Assembly (NCBI GenBank): GCA_947176055.1
Contig: CAMWPE010000045.1
Coordinates: 1 to 12,893, forward strand
Source of the DNA: an uncultured Desulfovibrio sp.
GTDB taxonomy: Bacteria; Desulfobacterota; Desulfovibrionia; Desulfovibrionales; Desulfovibrionaceae
Direction of reading: 5' to 3'
DNA: 12,893 nucleotides
The position numbers and the translations under genes were made by a program. This document shows, piece after piece, positions 8,201-12,893 of this stretch. The stretch's first letter is position 1. Each line of letters opens with the position of its first letter. The notes under the pieces are model-generated. The model ran no database searches. It saw nothing but the letters and a program-made list of their open reading frames with translations, and was not told where the DNA came from.

Positions 8201-11200
8201 CCAGTATCGTCTCTACGACGTTAGCATCGTCGATGACAACATCATTCTGAAGCCTCAAGACGGCGGCAACCAGGATATCGTTCTCAAATACGATGAGGAG
8301 ACCTCCGCTTTTACCTTTACCTACGAGCGGCCTGACGAGCACATAGGCGGCAAGGGCGACAAGGAAGAGCATTCTGAAACATATAACTTCAAGCTGACAG
8401 TGACCGACAACGACGGCGACGAAGCCTCCGCGTCCGCTGTGATCGTGTCCAATTACCGGCCCGATTTCACGCCTCCGCCAAGCACGGAAGATCCCGACCC
8501 TGATCCGGTTCCTCAGCCTGATCCGGGTGATCCCGCCGCGAGCGTGACGGAGATCAAGGTGTACGAATCGGCCCTGAAGGGAGGATCCGGCAAGGATGAA
8601 ACGAATGCCGAGCCGAATGCCGAGCAGAAAGGCTATTTCAGCATCGACACCCATCATGAGGGCGGGACGCTACTCCTCTCCTGGGGCGGAAATGAGATTT
8701 CCGTTGAACTGGACGAGTCCAATAGCTGGAAGGGCGGCGACGGTTTGCCGAAGAGTCTGAGCTTCCAGAATGGGACTTTCACGGTGGATTCCATCGAGAA
8801 TGGCCAGGTTAATTATAAGTTTGTCCTCGACAAGGCCCTTCAGGATGGAGACGCGGGCATAAAAAATGACGAGGTCTCGCGCGATCCTATCGAGATGACG
8901 CTCACCGATACCCGCAACAACGATGTGGCCTATGCCAATATCAAGGTTACGGTGGTCGACGACGCGCCGATATGGACGTCCGTCACTTACGACGACGCCA
9001 GGGATCCAGTCTTGGCGTCTATTGACGGCAAGGCGACGACCATTGACTTCACAGGCGGCGATATCGGAGGAGGAGCCGATCAATTCGCGCAACATGGACT
9101 GACTTCCACACTGTTCCAGCAAGATAGCTGGGGAATAAACAGTACTCCCACTGGCGCCACTGTAAAGGCGAGCACAGCCCATGGACATGTGGATGTGTAC
9201 GCGACAACCGTGCATTACAAGTATGTGGAGAGCGACGGGAGCGGGCTTTTGAATGTGGATCATGTGGTTGACATTACCACAGGCATTAAGCACACCGCGA
9301 GGGCCTTGTATCTGACCGGAGAGGGCATAACTGTAGGATCCGCGCAGAGCGCGCATGCCGGCGCATGGAACGGCGGCAATACGCCTGGCGAGATTTCGGT
9401 CAGCATTGCTGATAAGACCCAATACCTTGGCAGCAACAATCAAGCTGTCAAGAACTTTGAAAACGCCTATGGTTCGGATCAAAGCAGGGAGCTGGACGCC
9501 GATAACGTCTCCGAAGCCGTAAACTTCAACGTCAACGGCTTTATCGCCTATGGTTTTGAGATTGATCTTGGAGGAATGGACGCGGGGGATCGAGTCCTGG
9601 TAACCTTCATGATGACGCCGGAACACAGCAGCGATGATGTCATCGTCAAGACAGAGGTGCTGGATACTGCCGGCAAGCATCAGATCGCTGTGCCGGACGG
9701 TTTCACCAAAGTCTTCGTGTCCGCTTTGCCGAAGGGCGACCAGACAGTGGAAAACGGCGGCTTTGGCGTGAGCGGCGAAGTGGAAAGTTCAGGCTTTATA
9801 ATCAAGGCTGTGGACTTCCTCGCTCCTTCCTACAAGTCCAGCGGCCAGGTTATCGCCGCGAGCGCGGACGGAGTTGCGTACGACTGGAACTGGTCTGATC
9901 TCAAGACTGACGATAAGGTCGCGGATGTTCTGGTGAAGGGTCAGAATGGAGGCGAGTACGACATCGCCATGGTCGATAATGGCGTCCTGCAAACATCTGG
10001 CGAATACGAGGGAATGCTCAAGTACTCCTTCAAGGTGGGCGTTGGCGCCGACGGAAAGGCTGGCGCGCTTACCGGCCAGCAACTCTTTGACGCTTATATC
10101 GATCAAGCCACTGGCAAGTGGGCGGTTGTCCATCACAAAGAGTTCGAGATGCTGCATGGCGAGCGTCCTTTCCAGATCACGGCTACTGACGGCGATCACG
10201 ATACGGCCAACACGATCCTGAATGTAAAGCCGCAGTTCATGCGCTTTGCCGAGGTCATGGACGGCCATTACAACAAGGACTGGAATGAGACCGACGTCGC
10301 CAGTAAGGATCACTCCGACGATATCCTTGTGGGGACCGACGACAATACCCTCATGTATGGCAAGGGCGGCGATGACATGCTCATCGGCGACAAGTACGCC
10401 GGCGGCGCGGTCGACTCCGCGGACGCCGCTGTGAACCAGATCGCCGGCCAGGTCATTAAGGCCGTGACCATGGAAGATCTGAACAAGGTGGACGCCAATG
10501 GCAACTCCACTGTTGGCGGAAATACTACCGTAGATAATCTATATAACCAGATCAGCGGTCTCAACGCGACCCAGAAGGGGCTCCTGGGTCAACAGCTTGA
10601 GTCTCATGAGAAGGATTACAGCGGCCATGACGCCCTTTATGGCGGCGCTGGCAACGATCTCCTCTTCGGCGGCGCCGGAAACGATTATCTTAGCGGCGAC
10701 GCGGGGGCGGACATTATCTACGCTGGCGGCGGCCATGACATCATCGTCTATGACGCGGCCGACAAGTTCGTTGACGGCGGCAGCGGCATCGATGTCATGA
10801 TCGGCGGCCAGGGTACTCCCAGCCTGCAGTCTCTCCTGGCCAGCGGCAAGGTTCAAAATGTGGAGATGTTGCTTACTTCCGAGAACAAGTTCATCTCCAC
10901 CATGGGCATAAACAGTCCCGACAACCTGACGGAAAAGGGCGTCAATATAAATGGCAATACGGTTGAGCTGTCCGACGCCTGGACTCTCTCCAAGACTGAA
11001 AATGGCGTGCGCTTCTATGAAAACGCCAATGGCGGCAACAAGCTCACCCTCCAGATCAAGGAAGGGGCCAACGTCGGCAAGGCCGGGGAGACTCTGGTAA
11101 TCGATGACGCGATTTCGCGCGCGGCCCTGGATCAGTCTGGCGCGTCGAAGTCCAGAATGGCCATGGCCGAAGCGGCGGCGGCCGAAATAGGACTGTTCAC

Positions 11201-12110
11201 GGCTCTGGCCACCGCTGGCAATGTTGACGCGGCTCCCAGAAACGCTGGGGGCAACGCCGACGACAGCCTGGCGCCCCAGGCTCGCGACCTGAATGGTCTG
11301 GATCCGTCCAGTCCCGCGGTCGATTTGACCGGCAGGGACGCGATTAACGACGCCGAAGATATGCCCTTCATGGCCGAAAGCGACGGCCAGCAGGCAACCG
11401 CCTCGCTCATGGATCCGGTTGAAGAGGGCTCCCTGTTCATGGCCGATAACTCCGAACTTGCCGAAAACGGAATGTCCAGGACTTCCGGCGCCGATGACGC
11501 CGGCAAGACTGACAACGCCGCCATGGCCTCCCGCTCTGTCGTAATGGAGGGCTCAGAAGACAATTCCGGCGAGTATATGGCCGGGACGGACGCCGCGGAG
11601 ACAATCTTCGGCACGGACGGCGACGATATCATTGACGGACTGGGCGGAGCGGACAGCATCTTCGCCGGAGCTGGCAACGATATTATCATCTATGACTCTT
11701 CCGATTACCTCATTGACGGCGGAGAGGGCATAGACTTCCTGATCGCGGACAGCGGAGCTGACACGCTGGATCAGCTGCTCAAGAATGGTCAGGAAGAGAA
11801 CGCCGACGGGACCATGGTTCGCGACGTTGAAGTCATGATCAAGGGCATCGATTATACGAACCTGCAGAGCATGGACGAGCTGGCCAGCAAGTACGGCTTC
11901 AGCTTTGGCAAGGACGCCAATGGCAACGAAACCCTCATCCTTGACGGCGGCAAGTGGGAAGCCATGGAATCGCCGGACGGCGCTTCCACGACGACCTTCG
12001 GCTTCAAGGGCGACGACAGCGTTACGCTGGAGACCTCCCTTGAGCTGACTCCGCAGACGGATCAGACCAGCGTCATTACCCTCGTCATGCAGAACGGCGA
12101 CCATCAATAA
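2013..12110 (+). CDS. Giant type I-secreted RTX adhesin, LapA/DvhA-like
   Basis: This 3365-residue (roughly 350 kDa), very acidic surface protein probably mediates cell-cell or cell-surface attachment in biofilms. There is no Sec signal peptide and I found only one cysteine (C1191), as expected for a type I secretion substrate. Order of parts: N-terminal module (1-90); PAAG motifs (93-96, 102-105); Pro/Gly linker (to about 210); eight repeat units (about 211-2320), mostly T1SS-143-like domains alternating with VCBS-type or other beta domains, with about eleven DxDGD motifs likely to bind calcium between domains; an unrecognised region (2320-2606); a beta segment (2607-2740); RTX repeats (from 2769); C-terminal module 1 (2870-3032); a low-complexity linker (3033-3185); RTX repeats and C-terminal module 2 (3190-3365). 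The start follows GGAGGAAA. The gene has its own promoter and ends in tandem TAA codons. Expected partners (ABC exporter, membrane-fusion protein, LapG/DvhG protease) are not in the window. The family is clear; the ligand is unknown. Confidence 0.9.
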   Translation: MADIQIAKPESGAQVTVASQPDAKFVFDFPASESRPERVGENLELNFDDGSKITFENFYTTYGEEKPVNFNINGVDVSSEDFFAAMNQPDLNPAAGPGATTPAAGPTANNGGRFREYGDSALGEGLDHLTRLDYNSDRGFEWDDSGWITRPDYDGYDQGGSDSTGGRGSNNPVSIVPSIPWVPGPGFVDIPGDSSNSYNPDGANASPETPRSSVTVYEKNIGTPDAIQENSFIITAPDGVATIAIGDKIVYENGKLVPEADRTFPTDEGKLVITGFNPETGELTYTFELTRPTDEHKQPGEDSIGHTFKVTVKDPDGDEDSSYITVEVRDDVPVAADDVNQIKLGQESVSGDLLINDDFGADGKNETSYVELTSDAKGEYGTLTLNPDGTYTFELDNNNPDVAGLRNGESLTQEFTYKIIDKDGDESEATLTITINGNQPVSIIPGKDPDDPESGTNPDPGPDPDPGPDPDPGHPDSGDNGYTITANGGILTVNDSGLKGGTAEGVALTVAQGVFDIDAKDGVSSITVTEANGDVHNVVTNGVFAAQTIQTAEGKLNFTGFDPATGKLTYEFVLENAGQHPANDQLSHNFTVTVTDKDGDQASSNITVVIRDDAPEARDDFASVEKGENGEFALVAGDLLANDAFGADGKNAGQYVELVGNGKSEYGDLTLNADGTYSFRVNPENAEIAALKNGEEKIVEYKYQITDKDGDTSEAALTIVIKGDQPVTITPKDPEPGDDNNTADVSGGKLVVFDSGLKGGSQEGQAATATKGEFDIDAPDGVASIVVTDAAGNSIDLIVNGSFKPQTIETAEGKLNFTGFDASTGKLTYEFVLENAGQHPANDQLSHNFTVTVTDKDGDAASSNITVEIRDDAPEARDDFASVEKGENGEFALVAGDLLANDAFGADGKNAGQYVELVGNGKSEYGDLTLNADGTYSFRVNPENAEIAALKNGEEKIVEYKYQITDKDGDTSEAALTIVIKGDQPVTITPKDPEPGNDNNSVDAGGGKLVVFDSGLKGGSQEGQAATATKGEFDIDAPDGLATIVVTDAAGNSLNVFQNGVFTAHTFQTTEGKLNITGFDPATGKLTYEFVLENAGEHPANDQLSHQFTVTATDKDGDKASGNITVEIRDDNPLANNDYNSVTEHEAAQGNVLANDVYGADGSATFADGVSVKWILPASAERVEDSEGVPCYKVELPEGEALLYDNGYYTFTPNGTGEDTVVRFDYEIIDADGDTSRATLTIDIANIGPSIGEPGMEISHATVDEAKLEFGSGEGEGTASVINTFAINTHGEGGTLSFTLNGATISFAVDATDTYHGDPLTITTPQGTFTVNSIVNGVAEYTYTLTTTDLEPSEGNDGRDIHGQAQKIQVELVDNFGGDKTNGVINVNIVDDVPVVDEAIDFGDVKETEDGKRYVNDDAEEISGQLTNLVFGADSDGATVEFKITVTTNGEEKILVYKGDVKGTGDDITIDFGEAPVTLDDKGNFVFTRPDGVDDGESDKYAINVTVTDKDGDQTQASGAIYTNVEPGIVPTPDPKDPDPDPDPDGPSIEKGDLISEVTVDEAGLANGSHSGDGSDEVTHKFAINTHGEGGTLSFTLNDATISFAVDTSDTYHGEPMTIETTQGIFTVSSIVGGVVEYTYTLKSTDENATEEQYGDNERGQNDESQVINVTLVDNFGGDETNGVINVNIIDDVPVVDEAIDFGDVNKTEDGKRYVNDDAEEISGQLTNLVFGADSDGATVEFKITVTTNGEEKILVYKGDVKGTGDDITIDFGEAPVTLDDKGNFVFTRPDGVDDGESDKYAINVTVTDKDGDQTQASGAIYTNVEPGIVPTPDPKDPDPDPDPDGPSIEKGDLISEVTVDEAGLANGSHSGDGSDEVTHKFAINTHGEGGKLTFSVGENSITLRVDENDNLISDELKDGDLTLTTDQGIFTVNSIVGGVVEYTYTLKSPDENADEDQYGDNKRGQNNESQVINVTLVDNFGGDDTYGVINVNIIDDVPEVEGLGVSSDQLIANNIIGDDTIFFDDRAETIQGVINGLNLGADRDGATLKLALVDQNGDEIEGQYRLYDVSIVDDNIILKPQDGGNQDIVLKYDEETSAFTFTYERPDEHIGGKGDKEEHSETYNFKLTVTDNDGDEASASAVIVSNYRPDFTPPPSTEDPDPDPVPQPDPGDPAASVTEIKVYESALKGGSGKDETNAEPNAEQKGYFSIDTHHEGGTLLLSWGGNEISVELDESNSWKGGDGLPKSLSFQNGTFTVDSIENGQVNYKFVLDKALQDGDAGIKNDEVSRDPIEMTLTDTRNNDVAYANIKVTVVDDAPIWTSVTYDDARDPVLASIDGKATTIDFTGGDIGGGADQFAQHGLTSTLFQQDSWGINSTPTGATVKASTAHGHVDVYATTVHYKYVESDGSGLLNVDHVVDITTGIKHTARALYLTGEGITVGSAQSAHAGAWNGGNTPGEISVSIADKTQYLGSNNQAVKNFENAYGSDQSRELDADNVSEAVNFNVNGFIAYGFEIDLGGMDAGDRVLVTFMMTPEHSSDDVIVKTEVLDTAGKHQIAVPDGFTKVFVSALPKGDQTVENGGFGVSGEVESSGFIIKAVDFLAPSYKSSGQVIAASADGVAYDWNWSDLKTDDKVADVLVKGQNGGEYDIAMVDNGVLQTSGEYEGMLKYSFKVGVGADGKAGALTGQQLFDAYIDQATGKWAVVHHKEFEMLHGERPFQITATDGDHDTANTILNVKPQFMRFAEVMDGHYNKDWNETDVASKDHSDDILVGTDDNTLMYGKGGDDMLIGDKYAGGAVDSADAAVNQIAGQVIKAVTMEDLNKVDANGNSTVGGNTTVDNLYNQISGLNATQKGLLGQQLESHEKDYSGHDALYGGAGNDLLFGGAGNDYLSGDAGADIIYAGGGHDIIVYDAADKFVDGGSGIDVMIGGQGTPSLQSLLASGKVQNVEMLLTSENKFISTMGINSPDNLTEKGVNINGNTVELSDAWTLSKTENGVRFYENANGGNKLTLQIKEGANVGKAGETLVIDDAISRAALDQSGASKSRMAMAEAAAAEIGLFTALATAGNVDAAPRNAGGNADDSLAPQARDLNGLDPSSPAVDLTGRDAINDAEDMPFMAESDGQQATASLMDPVEEGSLFMADNSELAENGMSRTSGADDAGKTDNAAMASRSVVMEGSEDNSGEYMAGTDAAETIFGTDGDDIIDGLGGADSIFAGAGNDIIIYDSSDYLIDGGEGIDFLIADSGADTLDQLLKNGQEENADGTMVRDVEVMIKGIDYTNLQSMDELASKYGFSFGKDANGNETLILDGGKWEAMESPDGASTTTFGFKGDDSVTLETSLELTPQTDQTSVITLVMQNGDHQ
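2289..2327 (+). other. Two PAAG motifs, candidate LapG/DvhG cleavage sites
   Basis: The residues DLNPAAGPGATTPAAGPT carry PAAG at 93-96 (nt 2289-2300) and again at 102-105 (nt 2316-2327), at the junction of the N-terminal module and a flexible Pro/Gly/Asn linker. LapG-type periplasmic cysteine proteases cut dialanine sites of the form (T/P/A)AAG near residue 108 of LapA. The motif and its distance from the N-terminus match. Cleavage itself is inferred. Confidence 0.6.
2644..3345 (+). other. Repeat unit 1: T1SS-143-like plus VCBS-like domains
   Basis: Residues 211-445. The first domain runs from SSVTVYEKN to VTVKDPDGDEDSSYITVEVRD-like text, typical of T1SS-143 repeats. The second (from DDVPVAADD) has LTLNPDGTYTFEL and FTYKIIDKDGDESEATLTI, typical of VCBS repeats. 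It is the most diverged of the T1SS-143/VCBS units in this half of the protein and may be the oldest. Confidence 0.65.
3384..3437 (+). repeat. 18-bp tandem repeat encoding a Pro-Asp-Gly linker
   Basis: CCCGATCCGGGACCGGAT occurs at 3384-3401 and identically at 3402-3419, with a degenerate third copy at 3420-3437. In frame it encodes a PDPGPDPDPG-type linker between repeat units 1 and 2. Similar Pro/Asp linkers recur at about 6610-6650, 7510-7550 and 8490-8535. Such tracts can change copy number by slippage without shifting frame. Confidence 0.75.
3474..5758 (+). repeat. 259-residue (777-bp) tandem repeat units 2-4
   Basis: Units start at 3474, 4251 and 5028, each with a glycine-glycine and a T1SS-143-like domain (DSGLKGG to RDDAPEA or a variant) and then a VCBS-like domain ending ALTIVIKGDQPV. 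Units 2 and 3 share a perfect 356-bp block: 3864-4219 equals 4641-4996. Unit 4 keeps the first domain but has a different second domain (from about 5400), which holds the only cysteine I found in the protein. The identity at silent positions indicates recent duplication or gene conversion. Confidence 0.85.
5770..8460 (+). repeat. About 300-residue (about 900-bp) repeat units 5-7
   Basis: Each unit has a T1SS-143-like domain (TVDEA..., FAINTHGEGG, VDNFGGD..., INVNI.DDVP) followed by a beta domain (SGQLTNLVFGADSDGATVEF in units 5 and 6) and a PDPDPDPDG linker. Bases 6232-6730 and 7132-7630 are identical over 499 bp, exactly 900 bp apart. Unit 7 has a diverged second domain (about 8003-8460). 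The first halves of units 5 and 6 are similar but not identical, with a 9-nt length difference. Confidence 0.85.
8545..8970 (+). other. Repeat unit 8: last T1SS-143-like domain
   Basis: Residues about 2178-2320 run from SVTEIKVYESALKGG to ANIKVTVVDDAP. The core GYFSIDTHHEGGTLLLSWGG parallels the FAINTHGEGG core of units 5-7, so this is a diverged last copy of the same fold. A PDPDPVPQPDPGD linker precedes it. It is not followed by a VCBS partner but by the unrecognised region. Confidence 0.6.
8971..9829 (+). other. Unrecognised region of about 285 residues in the adhesin
   Basis: Residues 2320-2606 do not repeat elsewhere in the protein. They include VYATTVHYKYVESDGSG, a His/Trp-containing stretch (AHAGAWNGGN), AYGFEIDLGGMDAGDRVLV, and end GFIIKAVDFLAP. 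The beta-rich, aromatic-containing pattern suggests one or two beta-sandwich domains. Near the C-terminus of large adhesins this is where ligand-binding domains usually sit. I cannot name a family. Confidence 0.45.
10317..10811 (+). other. First RTX calcium-binding repeat block, with an inserted segment
   Basis: Residues 2769-2794 (DDILVGTDDNTLMYG, KGGDDMLIGD) begin RTX-type repeats. About 75 residues of likely helical insertion follow (AVNQIAGQVIKAV to LGQQLESHEK). Residues 2870-2932 resume with GGAGNDLLFGGAGND, GDAGADIIYAGGGHD and DGGSGIDVMIGG. GGxGxDxxx nonapeptides fold into a calcium-bound beta-roll after export by a type I system. Confidence 0.85.
11109..11569 (+). other. Low-complexity Ala/Asp/Met-rich linker between C-terminal modules
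   Basis: Residues about 3033-3185 contain runs such as RMAMAEAAAAEIG, DMPFMAES and AMASRSVVMEG, with about ten methionines, otherwise scarce in the protein. The composition is Ala, Asp, Ser, Asn and Gly rich with no clear fold. It separates two RTX/C-terminal modules. Confidence 0.6.
11580..12107 (+). other. Second RTX block and C-terminal type I secretion module
   Basis: Residues 3190-3248 hold AGTDAAETIFG, GTDGDDIIDGLGGAD, AGAGNDIIIYDSSD and IDGGEGIDFLIAD. Residues 3249-3365 then form the probable uncleaved secretion signal, ending VITLVMQNGDHQ. The layout parallels residues 2899-3025: D(I/I)IxYD, IDGGxGID, then VxxVExx, an LxxxWxxxxx segment and a final beta-strand. So the C-terminal module is present twice. 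Confidence 0.8.
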
Positions 12111-12117
12111 TAAACCC

Positions 12118-12163
12118 GGAACAGAAGTTTTATAGAACTTCAAGTATATGAAACTTCTGTTCC
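12118..12163 (+). promoter_or_regulatory. Perfect 13-bp inverted repeat (17-bp stem) holding the downstream start codon
   Basis: GGAACAGAAGTTT (12118-12130) and AAACTTCTGTTCC (12151-12163) are perfect inverted repeats. Pairing continues inward as U12131-G12150, A-U, U-A and A-U, giving a 17-bp stem with a 12-nt loop (12135-12146). The ATG at 12148-12150 is inside the 3' arm. No T-run follows, so it is not a standard terminator. In mRNA it would hide the start codon unless a ribosome ending the adhesin at 12108-12113 disturbs the 5' arm. Confidence 0.7.
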
Positions 12164-12893
12164 TTAGCTATCATTTCCCGGGTCCCCTCATACCGCTGGC
12201 CGAATGGCTGGCGGAGAGGGGACACGAGGTTTTATACGCCTCCAATCGCGCTTCGGCCCTGCAAAAAACTCTTTTTGACGGCGTTAAAAGAGTAATCCTT
12301 AAACGTTTTCCCGCTCCGGCGAAAAAGGAAAGCCGTCTGGATATTTTTGAAAACGCCCTTCGAGCGGCCAGATACGCGGAGAGTTCCTTCCTCGCCATAA
12401 AAGACAGCGGCTTTAATCCCGATATTATCTTTACAGCCTCTTCCGGCGGAGCGGCCCTCGCGGTCCCATCGGTTTTCCCCCAAGCGCGCTGGCTAAATTT
12501 TCTCGAGCCTCCCAAGGGGGAGCGCGCGCTAAAATCCGATATCTACATCCAGAATTTGCAAATAGGTATGGCGGATCGAAGCCTGATCTTTTATCCGTCC
12601 CAGAAATCTCTTTTTCCGGTAATCCTTCGGGGCGGCTTGCGTCTATTCAAACCTGTTGTCAACGACGCTTTCTGGCGCGCGTCCTCGGCGGCTTCCCGGG
12701 ATCCCAGGCTCGCCGTTTTTTTCAATCTCGCGAATCCCTCAAAAATATTGCCGGATTATTTTCGCGCCAATCCGGAAAACAAGGCGATCTGGATCGCGGA
12801 CAGCGTCCATGCCAGAAAATCATTCGAGGCTTGCGGCGATTTTCCGCAAAACCGTTGCCGGATTATTCCTGGGGACGATCTGGAACAGCTGGG
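12148..12893 (+). CDS. GT4-type glycosyltransferase, N-terminal part (runs off the window)
   Basis: The frame is open for 248 codons to the window end. It starts MKLLFLSYHFPGPLIPLAEW, then LAERGHEVLYAS, the nucleotide-fold opening of family 4 glycosyltransferases. GFNPDIIFTASSGGAALA with SVFPQARWL (residues 88-115) matches what I recall of the Glyco_trans_4_3 N-terminal domain, where the usual form is PDV...H.GWGE...VFPDAR. IQNLQIGMADRSLIFYPSQ (about 133-151) fits the N...AD...SPT.WQ segment of that family. The usual GWGE is SGGA here. Such enzymes transfer a sugar from a nucleotide-sugar donor in the cytoplasm. The donor-binding C-terminal half is outside the window. It begins 38 nt past the adhesin stop with no terminator or promoter between, so it is probably co-transcribed. 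No good Shine-Dalgarno precedes the ATG, which lies in a hairpin stem. The acceptor is unknown; adhesin or surface-glycan glycosylation is inference. Confidence 0.7.
   Translation, partial: MKLLFLSYHFPGPLIPLAEWLAERGHEVLYASNRASALQKTLFDGVKRVILKRFPAPAKKESRLDIFENALRAARYAESSFLAIKDSGFNPDIIFTASSGGAALAVPSVFPQARWLNFLEPPKGERALKSDIYIQNLQIGMADRSLIFYPSQKSLFPVILRGGLRLFKPVVNDAFWRASSAASRDPRLAVFFNLANPSKILPDYFRANPENKAIWIADSVHARKSFEACGDFPQNRCRIIPGDDLEQL

Noticed and set aside
3474..8460. CRISPR array or other mobile repeat array
   Set aside because: The repeats are hundreds of bases long, in frame, and encode adhesin domains. There are no short direct repeats with unique spacers.
6789..8657. 622-codon minus-strand open frame inside the adhesin gene
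   Set aside because: It is a mirror of the repeat codons: GAC, GGC and GCC read as GTC, GCC and GGC on the other strand and rarely give stops. It carries the same repeat pattern and no independent start signal or family motif.
12118..12163. Intrinsic terminator after the adhesin gene
   Set aside because: The stem is strong, but TTAGCTATC rather than a T-run follows, and the 3' arm is coding sequence of the next gene.

Overview
The window is about 12.9 kb of moderately GC-rich bacterial DNA with three protein-coding genes I can support, all on the + strand. One 3365-residue protein, at 2013-12110, fills most of it. Its N-terminus, its stacked T1SS-143 and VCBS-type repeats and its C-terminal RTX repeats resemble, from memory, the giant biofilm adhesins of Desulfovibrio-like bacteria (the DvhA group, related to LapA). 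I therefore suspect a Desulfovibrionaceae or related Desulfobacterota host. This is inference, since the window has no phylogenetic marker.

Layout. Bases 1-470 hold no convincing gene; there is a possible minus-strand start at the left edge and a terminator-like hairpin. Bases 471-1487 encode a protein starting at the NPPY motif of an Eco57I-type adenine methyltransferase, with no SAM-binding motif I. It ends in a probable intrinsic terminator (1498-1533). Bases 1534-1756 look non-coding. A good sigma70-type promoter (1757-1785) then drives a leader of about 220 nt, with a 7-bp dyad at the predicted transcript start, and leads to a strong Shine-Dalgarno and the adhesin start.

The adhesin has, in order: an N-terminal module of about 90 residues; two PAAG motifs resembling LapG/DvhG protease sites; a Pro/Gly-rich linker; eight repeat units, including a 259-residue period and a 300-residue period with 356-bp and 499-bp perfect DNA duplications; an unrecognised region of about 285 residues; and two RTX/C-terminal modules separated by a Met/Ala/Asp-rich linker.

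After the tandem stop codons at 12108-12113, a glycosyltransferase-like gene starts 38 nt beyond the adhesin stop and runs off the window. Its ATG lies inside a 17-bp hairpin stem and has no clear Shine-Dalgarno, which suggests translational coupling to the adhesin. A plausible picture is a surface adhesin exported by a type I system, held in the outer membrane by its N-terminus and releasable by a periplasmic protease. It is co-transcribed with a sugar-transfer enzyme that may act on it or on a surface glycan. The exporter, the protease and the c-di-GMP receptor are not in the window.
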